Positions 1 to 6,091 of a stretch of 6,153 nucleotides of DNA are shown piece by piece. The stretch lies in NCBI GenBank assembly GCA_913056375.1, contig CAJXNF010000184.1, positions 1-6,153 of the forward strand. The letters run 5' to 3'. Position 1 is the stretch's first letter. Every line of letters starts with the position of its first letter. The notes beneath the pieces are model-generated. The model saw only the letters and a list, made by a program, of their open reading frames with translations, was not told the origin of the DNA and searched no databases. Source of the DNA: an uncultured Pseudomonadota bacterium (GTDB lineage: Bacteria > SAR324 > NAC60-12). The translations under genes were made by a program, and so were the position numbers.

Positions 1-633
1 ATTTCCATTGGCATCTTTACCGTTGAGTTGGCAGCTCGACTCTACGCTTGTCCAACTGAACAGAGGTGTTCCGGTAAGTTCGGTAGAATCCGCTACTTGT
101 TCTCTCTGCATGGATTGGTAGATCTATTGGCAATTTTGCCCTTCTATCTGCAATTGATCTTCAGCTTCTTTGCCTTCGATGCTCGGTTTTTAAGAATTCT
201 CAGGGTGCTGCGTTTTCTCAAGGGCTTCCACTACTCTCGTTCATTACAGCGACTCACCCAAATTTTCTCCGGAAAGTCAGAAGAGCTGCTCTCCTCACTG
301 ATTGTGATGCTCTCCTTGCTCTTTGTTACCTCCACCCTGATGTACTACGCAGAGCACGAAGCGCAACCGGATAAATTCGGTAGTATCATCGAGTCAATGT
401 GGTGGGCAGTAGCGACGCTGACAACCGTGGGCTATGGGGATGTCACCCCAATCACCAGCTTGGGTCGCTTCCTGGGAGCAGCGTCTGCAATCATTGGGAT
501 TGGCTTGTTTGCGATTCCCACCGGAATCTTGGCTGCGGGCTTTGCAGAAACCGACGAACAGGAGAATTCAATCAATACCCAAAAGGAAGATTCCCCAAAA
601 GTCTGCAGTCACTGTGGACAGATCATCAAATGA
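1..633 (+). CDS. Voltage-gated potassium channel, 5'-truncated by the window edge
   Basis: This is a tetrameric inner-membrane cation channel subunit of the six-helix Kv type; it passes K+ in response to voltage. The frame is open from base 1, so the real start is upstream. A TTG at 28 lies inside the S2 region and is not a credible start. Counting from base 1, residues 1-17 are the end of S2 (acidic E9 in FTVELAARLY), about 36-54 are S3, and 61-75 are S4 with basic residues every third position (R62, R65, R68, R71, K74). S5 is at about 95-115. The pore loop carries the K+ selectivity filter TTVGYGD at 141-147 (bases 421-441), and S6 (about 153-180) has the PTG hinge common in bacterial Kv channels. 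The short cytoplasmic tail ends in CSHCG (202-206), a single CxxC knuckle. The family call is firm. The physiological role is unknown, and a link to the downstream transporter is not shown. Confidence 0.95.
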   Translation: MSIGIFTVELAARLYACPTEQRCSGKFGRIRYLFSLHGLVDLLAILPFYLQLIFSFFAFDARFLRILRVLRFLKGFHYSRSLQRLTQIFSGKSEELLSSLIVMLSLLFVTSTLMYYAEHEAQPDKFGSIIESMWWAVATLTTVGYGDVTPITSLGRFLGAASAIIGIGLFAIPTGILAAGFAETDEQENSINTQKEDSPKVCSHCGQIIK

Positions 634-799
634 AGTTTAGATAGATAATTGACTGTCCAAGGTTGGCACTTCTTTGAGCTTCAAGTACCGACGATGAACC
701 AGCCCGAGTAGACTTTGTACCAAGCTAAAGATCAGCCTCGTCCCTGGTAAAATCGAACTCAACCCGCCCAGTAATTTTTTTCATTTTCTAATTTTTTGA
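634..799 (+). other. Non-coding stretch between channel and repressor promoter
   Basis: No convincing gene is seen here. There is no strong terminator for the channel gene: CTGG (744-747) can pair with CCAG (768-771) before a run of seven T (775-781), but the stem is only 4 bp around a 20-base loop. The last 30 bases before the -35 box are very AT-rich with several T-runs and could act as an UP element for the next promoter. Confidence 0.5.
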
Positions 800-830
800 T
801 TGACAAAACCGGTTTTGGTCGTCAAATTAT
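800..830 (+). promoter_or_regulatory. Probable sigma-70 promoter of the lacI-family gene/operon
   Basis: A perfect -35 hexamer TTGACA lies at 800-805. Candidate -10 boxes are TCAAAT (822-827, 16-bp spacer, 4 of 6 consensus bases) or AATTAT (825-830, 19-bp spacer, 4 of 6). Transcription would begin at about 834-838, giving a leader of roughly 30 bases. An AT-rich tract lies directly upstream. The -35 box is strong and the -10 is weak. A CCGG palindrome fills the spacer, as expected of a repressed promoter. Confidence 0.65.
804..817. promoter_or_regulatory. LacI-family operator O1
   Basis: CAAAACCGGTTTTG is a perfect 14-bp palindrome with a central CpG, the classic shape of a LacI/GalR operator, in which the hinge helices insert at the central CG step. 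It starts inside the -35 box and fills the -35/-10 spacer, so a bound repressor would block RNA polymerase. The adjacent repressor gene is the likely source of the protein (inferred autoregulation). Confidence 0.8.
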
Positions 831-846
831 CCGAAACCGGTTTTGG
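831..846. promoter_or_regulatory. LacI-family operator O2
   Basis: CCGAAACCGGTTTTGG has a perfect 10-bp core (834-843), with 14 of 16 positions symmetric over the whole site. It shares AAACCGGTTTTGG with O1, so the two sites are clear copies. Its centre lies 28 bp downstream of the O1 centre. It covers the predicted transcription start and ends 17 bases before the ATG at 864. Confidence 0.78.
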
Positions 847-863
847 TAATTCAATCAGCGACT

Positions 864-1979
864 ATGAAAATCACCATTCAAGATCTTGCGGATCACTTAG
901 GGATTTCTAAAGGGACTGTTTCCCGAGCACTCCGAGGTTATGCTGATGTCTCTGCCTCCACGGTAGAGAGAGTTCAGCAAGCGGCTAAAGAATTAGGTTA
1001 TCAACCCTCCGCCGTAGCTCAGGGAATCAAAACGGGGTTGGCCCGCTCTGTTGGCTTGATTCTACTGCCCAAATCTCGGGCTGCGAGTCGTCCATTTCTG
1101 ATGCAATTCATCAATGGAATCTCCACCTCGATTGCCAAGCATGGCTACACGTTAACAGTAGCGACTGCACAATCCGATGCAGAGATGCTTGAGCTTCATC
1201 GTGATCTGTTTGTGCAACGCAAGGTGGATGGATTTATTCTGCCTCGAACAATGCACAATGATCCACGCATTCAGATTCTTGATCAGTTAAAGGCTCCTCT
1301 CGTACTTTACGGACAAACCGAGAACCTGACTCAGTATTCCTGGTTTGACATCAATCAGGTTGAGTGTTTCCGAAGAGCAACAACCCGCCTGCTAGATTTT
1401 GGCCACAGGCACTTGGCGTTCCTGGGAGGAGATGCTCCACTGTTTTATAACAGTCTCCGCAGAAAAGGTGTGGAATTTGGCATCCGAGAGTTCGACCAAG
1501 AAGAAGTCCAACTACAAGTTTTTGAGAACATTACTACCGTCGCAGATGGGTTGGAGTGTGCGTTGAGATTATTGCAATCATCACAACCTCCAACGGGATT
1601 CCTGTGTGCCCTAGACCTCTCTGCGCTTGGGGTGATTCGGGCAATCAAACAACTGGAGTTGATCCCAGGTGAGCATGTTTCGGTGATCGGATATGAAGGG
1701 ATCCCCGAGGGAGAATTCAGCGAACCAAGTTTGACTACCTTTGAAGTCGATCAATATGAGGCTGGTTTTCAGTGTGGAGTCAAGTTGATGCAGCTGATCC
1801 ATGAGAAAGGGGCGAAGGTCACTGGGACGCTGACCATGGCCGCGTTGCTAGAGCGTGGCTCTGATGGCCCAGTCCGTTTCAACTCCACTGAATTGGCGAC
1901 TTTCATCCGTAATCGTAAACGGCTGCTGTCATCTCAGGAGAAACTTCACAGAATGACTGAAAAATCGTTGAGAAACTGA
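864..1979 (+). CDS. LacI/GalR-family transcriptional repressor
   Basis: Sugar-responsive DNA-binding repressor of 371 residues, acting as a dimer or tetramer in the cytoplasm. The N-terminal helix-turn-helix is at residues 3-26 (LADHLGISKGTVSRAL), with the hinge helix at about 47-58 (YQPSAVAQGIKTG); the usual PN..AR.L hinge signature is altered here. The periplasmic-binding-protein-like effector core follows: VDGFILPR at 121-128, GHRHLAFLGG at 180-189, SVIGYEGIP at 273-281 and PSLTTFEVDQYEAG at 288-301. The last 35 or so residues, after LLERGS (328-333), form a basic tail beyond the usual family end. I chose ATG 864 because the upstream in-frame TTG (843) lies inside operator O2 and adds only seven non-family residues. 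No good Shine-Dalgarno site is visible. The gene lies first in the likely transporter operon and probably represses it and itself. The AglR-like position in the locus is suggestive, but the inducer is unknown. Confidence 0.93.
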   Translation: MKITIQDLADHLGISKGTVSRALRGYADVSASTVERVQQAAKELGYQPSAVAQGIKTGLARSVGLILLPKSRAASRPFLMQFINGISTSIAKHGYTLTVATAQSDAEMLELHRDLFVQRKVDGFILPRTMHNDPRIQILDQLKAPLVLYGQTENLTQYSWFDINQVECFRRATTRLLDFGHRHLAFLGGDAPLFYNSLRRKGVEFGIREFDQEEVQLQVFENITTVADGLECALRLLQSSQPPTGFLCALDLSALGVIRAIKQLELIPGEHVSVIGYEGIPEGEFSEPSLTTFEVDQYEAGFQCGVKLMQLIHEKGAKVTGTLTMAALLERGSDGPVRFNSTELATFIRNRKRLLSSQEKLHRMTEKSLRN

Positions 1980-1997
1980 CAAGTGGCTGATGACGTC

Positions 1998-2017
1998 TTA
2001 GAGCCATTGGGCTCTAA
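1998..2017 (+). terminator. Hairpin after the repressor gene (weak terminator or attenuator)
   Basis: TTAGAGCC (1998-2005) pairs perfectly with GGCTCTAA (2010-2017) around a 4-base loop, 18 bases after the repressor stop. The following bases (TTCTCTGTTC) are pyrimidine-rich but not a true T-tract. It may therefore work as a leaky terminator, a processing site or an mRNA stabiliser rather than a full stop. Confidence 0.4.
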
Positions 2018-2031
2018 TTCTCTGTTCGTGC

Positions 2032-2118
2032 TTCGTTGACCAAGCAACGAACAATCGTGCTCTCCGTAATCATTCAGGAGTATAGCGGAGAGATCTCTGA
2101 CTGGGTCGAAGTTGACCC
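2032..2118 (+). repeat. Cluster of inverted repeats in the leader of the binding-protein gene
   Basis: Three further stems follow the post-repressor hairpin: TTCGTTG/CAACGAA (2032-2038 with 2045-2051, 6-base loop), CTCTCCG/CGGAGAG (2060-2066 with 2086-2092, 19-base loop) and GGGTC/GACCC (2103-2107 with 2114-2118, 6-base loop). A 10-bp palindrome AGAGATCTCT (2089-2098) overlaps the second. No convincing -35/-10 pair and no copy of the CCGG operator is seen in 1980-2141. The region therefore looks like a structured transcript segment rather than a second regulated promoter. No known riboswitch was recognised. Confidence 0.4.
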
Positions 2119-2141
2119 TTAACACCTCTTGAGAGAGTAAC

Positions 2142-3503
2142 ATGATGAAAACATGGATTCGCAGAGGGAGCCAAAGTGCCCTGGCAATTTTGGCAGGAAC
2201 CTTCCTACTCAGCGGAGAAGCCTTCGCTCAGAGCCTGCGCTTTTGGACCACTGAAGAACAACCAGATCGACTTGCCAAGCAAGAGCAAATGGCAGCTGAT
2301 TTCAAAAGTCAAACAGGGGTTAGCGTTGAGGTAATTCCCATCTCAGAAAAAGATTTAGGGACCCGAGCGACTGCTGCTTTTGCCGCTGGTGATCTGCCAG
2401 ATGTGATCTATCACCCTCTTCAATATGCTTTGCCTTGGGCGGAGTCTGGGTTGTTAGATACAGAAGCTGCAACTGAGGTCATTTATGGTCTTCGAGCTAG
2501 TACCTTCTCCCCCGGCGCCTTGGACATGGCCGCAATTCGTGGTGGTTATGCCTCTGTACCTGTTGATGGCTGGACACAGCTGGTGGTCTACCGTAAAGAT
2601 CTCTTCGAAGCCCATGGTCTGAATCCACCAAACAGTTATGCCAACATCGAGGCAGCACTTGAGAAACTACACAACCCACCTTCGATGTATGGTTTTGTAG
2701 CTCCCAATAAGATTGACGAAGCCTTCATGAGCCAGGTGTTGGAGCATGTCTTCTTATCTAATGGAGTGAGTCCTGTGAATCAACAAGGACTGCAGGAACT
2801 TGATGAGAAGGCCACCGTCGAGGTCTTGAATTTCTACAAAAAAATTCAGGATGCCTCTCCTGAAGGAGAATTGTACTGGCAGCAGTCCAGGGCAATGTAT
2901 TTCGCAGGCGAAGCGGCCATGATCATTTGGTCTCCCTTCATTCTTGACGAGTTGGCTGGACTGCGTGACAGTGCTCCACCAACGATCAACAGTGACCCAA
3001 CCAGTAAGGAACTTGCTTCCAAGACGGGTGTGATCACTACTCTAGCTGGTCCGTCCAATCCTGATGGTGCTGCCTGGGCTGATATTCGATACTTCGGCAT
3101 CACTGCAGACGCTGACACTGACAATGCAATGGAATTCGTTCGATTCAGCATGACAGACGGCTACGTGCAGACGCTGAGCATTGCTCCAGAAGGAAAGTTC
3201 CCTGTTCGCCGTGGTGATTCCAAGAATCCAGGACTTTACTTGGATGCATGGTCCAAACTACCTGTGGGAGTTGACCGCAAGGCACCGCTGGCTGATCTCT
3301 ATCCTGCAGAGGTCATTTCTTCGATTGCAGCCGGTTTGGAAACCGCCAATCGCTGGGGTGTTCGTGAGGGACAGTTGGCCTTGGCCTCCAAGATCGTCAA
3401 CGCCAAGGTGCTCAACCGCTTGGTACGAGAGTTCATTGACGGTGAGCGCAGTGCCACAGCAACTGTTCAGCTCATGAACCAGGAATTGGCTCAGATCAAC
3501 TGA
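2142..3503 (+). CDS. ABC transporter periplasmic sugar-binding protein (family 1)
   Basis: Extracytoplasmic solute-binding protein of 453 residues, which captures a sugar or glycoside and delivers it to the two permeases. Residues 1-29 form a Sec signal peptide: basic start KTWIRR, hydrophobic ALAILAGTFLLS, cleavage probably after AFA at 29. There is no lipobox cysteine, so the protein is soluble in the periplasm. Mature landmarks of the SBP_bac_1 family are LRFWTTEEQ (32-40), GDLPDVIY (83-90), SGLLD (102-106), VDGWTQLVVYRKDLFEAHGL (141-160), GEAAMIIWSP (256-265) and GKFPVRR (351-357). Length is typical for alpha-glucoside or multiple-sugar binding proteins. Two adjacent ATGs occur (2142, 2145); GAGAG at 2133-2137 sits 4 bases from the first and 7 from the second, so the second may be the true start. 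A 19-bp gap separates it from the first permease. The ligand cannot be deduced from sequence alone. Confidence 0.93.
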   Translation: MMKTWIRRGSQSALAILAGTFLLSGEAFAQSLRFWTTEEQPDRLAKQEQMAADFKSQTGVSVEVIPISEKDLGTRATAAFAAGDLPDVIYHPLQYALPWAESGLLDTEAATEVIYGLRASTFSPGALDMAAIRGGYASVPVDGWTQLVVYRKDLFEAHGLNPPNSYANIEAALEKLHNPPSMYGFVAPNKIDEAFMSQVLEHVFLSNGVSPVNQQGLQELDEKATVEVLNFYKKIQDASPEGELYWQQSRAMYFAGEAAMIIWSPFILDELAGLRDSAPPTINSDPTSKELASKTGVITTLAGPSNPDGAAWADIRYFGITADADTDNAMEFVRFSMTDGYVQTLSIAPEGKFPVRRGDSKNPGLYLDAWSKLPVGVDRKAPLADLYPAEVISSIAAGLETANRWGVREGQLALASKIVNAKVLNRLVREFIDGERSATATVQLMNQELAQIN

Positions 3504-3522
3504 CCAATCGAGAAATGACCCT

Positions 3523-4809
3523 GTGTCAGTACTGAGTAAATCCAAGCTCGGGCCTCTGGCCCGAAGGGAGCAACGCCTCGCCTTGGGGTTGTTGCTCCCA
3601 ACTGTTCTTATTGTTTTTGCGATTGTTCTCTTCCCACTGCTGGCTACGTTCTGGATCAGCTTCAAGCCTGTTACCCTCGCAGATCTTCGCCCCCCAGAAA
3701 TCTTTGTCCGAGAGCGCACTCGGGGGCTAAAAAATATTCAGGCTGCTGGAGATAGCTTCCGCCTAGAATATCGCTTGAGAAATTCTTCCCAAACAGAATG
3801 GGTGCGTCAGGTTGTCTTGGAAGACACCCTACCCAGCGGACTTGAAATCACAGACTTGGACTCCCGATGTAAACTGGCTGGACGTGAACTACGCTGTGAG
3901 TTGGGGGACTGGGAGCCAGCACAAAATGAAAAATTACGCTTTCAAGCGCAGGTTGCGGAGGGGTGGCTTATTGAGAGAGAAGATCCTGGTAAGACCCAAC
4001 CGACCATTACCGGCGAGAGTTCTAACAAGCTGCTGAGCAGCAACTTTACGTTAGAGAACTTTTCGGATGTCTTCGTGATGCGTGAGTTTGAAGCCATCTT
4101 GCTGGTGACCTTCGCCTATACGGTCCTGGGAACACTGGGAGCAATTGTTGTAGGTCTGTTTGCGGCTCAATTGCTCAACCTCTCTTTCCCTGGACGCATG
4201 ATCTTTCGTGGACTCTTTCTCTTTCCCTACGTAGCACCAGTGATTGCTATGGCCTTCACCTGGCTGGTACTGCTGGATCCCAATTCAGGAGCCTTGAATG
4301 CCTTACTCCTTCAAATGGGCGCCATAGAGACTCCAATCAATTTCTTTGGGATTCGCTGGACCGAAGTGGAGCTTTTTGGGTTGAATCTACCCATTCCCCT
4401 AGCCTTGTTGATGGTCATTGCCTTCGAAGTTTGGCGCTATTTCCCGCTTTCTTTTCTCTTCATCCTGGCCAGAATGCAATCTGTCCCGCAAGATATGTTT
4501 GAAGCTGCAGAGATGGATGGGGCCACACCTTTTCAGAAATTTCGAGAACTCTGGTTACCTCAATTAGCTGGAATCCTAGCTGTCCTGTTTTTGTTACGCT
4601 TCATTTGGACCTTCAACAAGTTTGACGACATCTTTCTCCTGACTGGTGGGGCAGCCGGCACCCGTACACTGACCGTTAGCGTTTATGAGCAGGCCTTTGC
4701 AATCAACAATCTTGGGGCTGGCTGCGCTGTGGCAGTTGTCATCTCGCTGTTGCTGGGACTGTTTGCTCTGGCTTATTTTCGTAGTTTGCCCGCAGAGGAG
4801 GGTTTGTGA
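3523..4809 (+). CDS. MalF-like ABC permease with an inserted extracytoplasmic domain
   Basis: Inner-membrane subunit of a carbohydrate ABC importer, 428 residues against about 290-330 for a simple member. Membrane segments are near residues 20-46, 189-217, 226-250, 289-317, 345-365 and 397-419. The cytoplasmic EAA loop, which docks the ATPase, is at 327-346 (EAAEMDGATP ... LWLP). The family motif FTLENF (175-180) sits just before helix 2 as usual. The extra length lies between helix 1 and this motif (about 50-172) and contains a DUF11-like stretch, listed separately. The start is GTG 3523, with a weak GAG-containing Shine-Dalgarno region (3509-3514). The nearer ATG at 3515 is in another frame and stops after six codons. 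The gene overlaps the next permease by 4 bases (GTGA), implying translational coupling and an obligate pair. The order matches aglF-type genes, but that assignment is only by position. Confidence 0.92.
   Translation: MSVLSKSKLGPLARREQRLALGLLLPTVLIVFAIVLFPLLATFWISFKPVTLADLRPPEIFVRERTRGLKNIQAAGDSFRLEYRLRNSSQTEWVRQVVLEDTLPSGLEITDLDSRCKLAGRELRCELGDWEPAQNEKLRFQAQVAEGWLIEREDPGKTQPTITGESSNKLLSSNFTLENFSDVFVMREFEAILLVTFAYTVLGTLGAIVVGLFAAQLLNLSFPGRMIFRGLFLFPYVAPVIAMAFTWLVLLDPNSGALNALLLQMGAIETPINFFGIRWTEVELFGLNLPIPLALLMVIAFEVWRYFPLSFLFILARMQSVPQDMFEAAEMDGATPFQKFRELWLPQLAGILAVLFLLRFIWTFNKFDDIFLLTGGAAGTRTLTVSVYEQAFAINNLGAGCAVAVVISLLLGLFALAYFRSLPAEEGL
3548..3564 (+). repeat. GC-rich hairpin at the binding-protein/permease junction
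   Basis: TCGGGCC (3548-3554) pairs perfectly with GGCCCGA (3558-3564) around a 3-base loop, beginning 45 bases after the binding-protein stop and 26 bases into the permease gene. It has no T-run, so it is not a classical terminator. It could protect the 3' end of the binding-protein message or slow entry into the permease gene. Confidence 0.5.
3721..3960 (+). other. DUF11-like (Ig-like) domain inserted in the MalF-like permease
   Basis: Residues about 67-146 of the permease read as a beta-rich, non-membrane domain: alternating strands (FRLEYRLRN, 79-87), VLEDTLPSGLEI (98-109), then C116 and C125 flanking KLAGRELR, the phrase CELGDWEPAQNEKLRFQAQV (125-144). This matches the recurring DUF11 pattern as I know it: a D.LP.GL strand, a C...C pair, LG.L..G, and a final strand. 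It lies after helix 1 and before helix 2, so it should face the periplasm, where the two cysteines could form a disulfide. The assignment is by eye and is an inference from motif resemblance. Confidence 0.6.
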
Positions 4810-5210
4810 CCGCTCGTCAGTGGCAGACTCTACTGTTCACAAGCTTGGGACTTGGAGTCATCTGGGCTTTCGTGATTTTTGCGATACTAGCCGCTGGATT
4901 CTCACTGTTAGAAGGAACAGGACTAATGCCCAGCAGTGTCCAGATCACGATTTGTGGGTTGATGGCTGGAATGTTGGGTCTGATTCCTATAAGGCGTCGG
5001 ACGCGCGGATTGATTGCTGGCTTCGCACTTGGCATCTCTCTACTCTTCCACTTGCTGGCTACTGATACCCCCTTTCAAAATCCGGAAGCAAATCCGCTGC
5101 TGCAAAGTCTGGGAGCTCTGCTGGGATCTTTACTGTTGGTGATGGTGCTGGTCTTCAGTTTTCGTACATTGGGTCCGGGTGTTCTCAATCGACGACGCTG
5201 GGAGCTATGC
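4806..5210 (+). other. N-terminal membrane extension of the MalG-like permease
   Basis: This part encodes four hydrophobic segments absent from the standard MalG-type fold. I recognise no named domain in it. The reading frame is continuous with the core and codon choice looks like that of the neighbours, so it is part of the protein, not a sequencing frameshift joining two genes. Confidence 0.6.
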
Positions 5211-6038
5211 ATCTTGTCAAGCCTACAGGTATTTGGCTTTGTCTTTTTCACGGTGATCGTAGTGCTGCCATTCTATGTGATGCTGATGACAAGCTTGAAG
5301 TCACAGCAAGCGCTCTTGATGAACCCACTGGATTTGACGCCTAACTGGAGACAGGACGGCTGGGCGATATTCCGTTCCTATATTGAATTGTTTAGAGATT
5401 TCAACTTCGGACGCTACATTGGGGTTTCTGCGATTGTCTCACTGGCAACCGTTGCACTGACTTTGCTGTTTGCCATACCGGGCGCCTACGCTGTCGCTCG
5501 CTTGCGCTTCGAAGGACGCAAAGTGCTCTCCCGCTCAATCCTGCTAATCTATCTGGTTCCAGCGATTGTACTGGTCATTCCGCTATATGTGATTTTTTCC
5601 CAATTGGGCCTGCGGAATAGCTTGATGGGGCTATTGATCGTTTACCCTGCAACCACGCTACCTGTAGCACTATACATGCTACAAGGCTACTTTCGTGGTA
5701 TTCCACCAGAGTTGGAAGAAGCCGCCTTGATGGACGGCTGTTCACGCATGGTCGCTATCCGACAGGTGACCATGCCCTTGAGCATACCGGCGCTGGCTTC
5801 AGTGGGGCTATATGTGTTTATGATTGCCTGGAATGAATTTTTGTTCGCCTTCATGTTTCTGGACGATCCAAGTATCTTCACGCTCCCTCGAGGAGTCGTT
5901 TCCTTAAATTCTTCAGAAGTCCCCCGGCAACACCTGATGGCTGGAGCTGTGATCTCCACTGTACCTATTTTGATTCTGTTCCTCTGGGCCGAACGCTTCC
6001 TGGTCAAAGGATTGACCGCAGGTAGCGTGAAAGGCTGA
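4806..6038 (+). CDS. MalG-like ABC permease with N-terminal four-helix extension
   Basis: Second inner-membrane subunit of the importer, 410 residues against about 270-300 for a basic MalG-type protein. The conserved core begins near residue 140 (VFFTVIVVLPFYVMLMTSLK) with helices at about 140-163, 206-229, 242-264, 272-292, 328-350 and 378-398. The EAA loop is at 305-324 (EAALMDGCSR ... VTMP) and contacts the ATPase. Residues 1-135 are additional and hold four hydrophobic stretches (about 8-33, 44-61, 67-85, 99-118), one followed by a basic turn (IRRRTR, 62-67). The start is GTG 4806, which shares bases with the upstream TGA (4807-4809); starting later would remove the extension but no better initiation site is seen. 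It ends in KGLTAGSVKG, the usual C-terminus of this subunit type. The pair with the upstream permease forms the transport channel. Position matches aglG-type genes only by synteny. Confidence 0.93.
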   Translation: MTARQWQTLLFTSLGLGVIWAFVIFAILAAGFSLLEGTGLMPSSVQITICGLMAGMLGLIPIRRRTRGLIAGFALGISLLFHLLATDTPFQNPEANPLLQSLGALLGSLLLVMVLVFSFRTLGPGVLNRRRWELCILSSLQVFGFVFFTVIVVLPFYVMLMTSLKSQQALLMNPLDLTPNWRQDGWAIFRSYIELFRDFNFGRYIGVSAIVSLATVALTLLFAIPGAYAVARLRFEGRKVLSRSILLIYLVPAIVLVIPLYVIFSQLGLRNSLMGLLIVYPATTLPVALYMLQGYFRGIPPELEEAALMDGCSRMVAIRQVTMPLSIPALASVGLYVFMIAWNEFLFAFMFLDDPSIFTLPRGVVSLNSSEVPRQHLMAGAVISTVPILILFLWAERFLVKGLTAGSVKG

Positions 6039-6043
6039 GGTTC

Positions 6044-6085
6044 ATGAAAAAATTCAAAATGACTATCTTGAATCGATTCTATTGA
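6044..6085 (+). CDS. Possible 13-codon mini-ORF between permease and ATPase
   Basis: ATG 6044 opens a frame encoding MKKFKMTILNRFY that stops at TGA 6083-6085. GAGG (6037-6040), overlapping the permease stop, lies 3 bases before the ATG. The mini-ORF's own stop overlaps the GAGG (6084-6087) that serves the ATPase start. The peptide is basic and matches nothing I recognise. It may exist only to carry ribosomes from the permease to the ATPase gene, or it may be chance; spacing is the only evidence. Confidence 0.25.
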   Translation: MKKFKMTILNRFY

Positions 6086-6091
6086 GGCTTT

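Noticed and set aside
843..863. TTG at 843 as the start of the repressor
   Set aside because: It lies within operator O2 close to the predicted transcription start and adds seven residues unlike the family N-terminus; ATG 864 gives the standard start of M-K-I-T-I-Q-D-L-A.
2036..2064. TTGACC as a -35 box for a promoter of the binding-protein gene
   Set aside because: No acceptable -10 hexamer lies 16-19 bases downstream, and the bases are part of a hairpin.
3332..3345. CGGTTT-GG-AAACCG inverted repeat resembling the operator half-sites
   Set aside because: The half-sites point the opposite way from those of O1/O2, there is no central CG, and it lies deep in the binding-protein coding sequence. 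It is best explained as coding sequence.
3258..3719. Minus-strand open frame of 153 codons spanning the binding-protein/permease junction
   Set aside because: It runs antisense to two well-supported genes, has no recognisable domain or ribosome-binding site, and is a by-product of their codon pattern.
4029..4041. GCTGCT/AGCAGC inverted repeat
   Set aside because: Short, with a 1-base loop, inside conserved permease coding sequence with a simple codon explanation; no sign of function.
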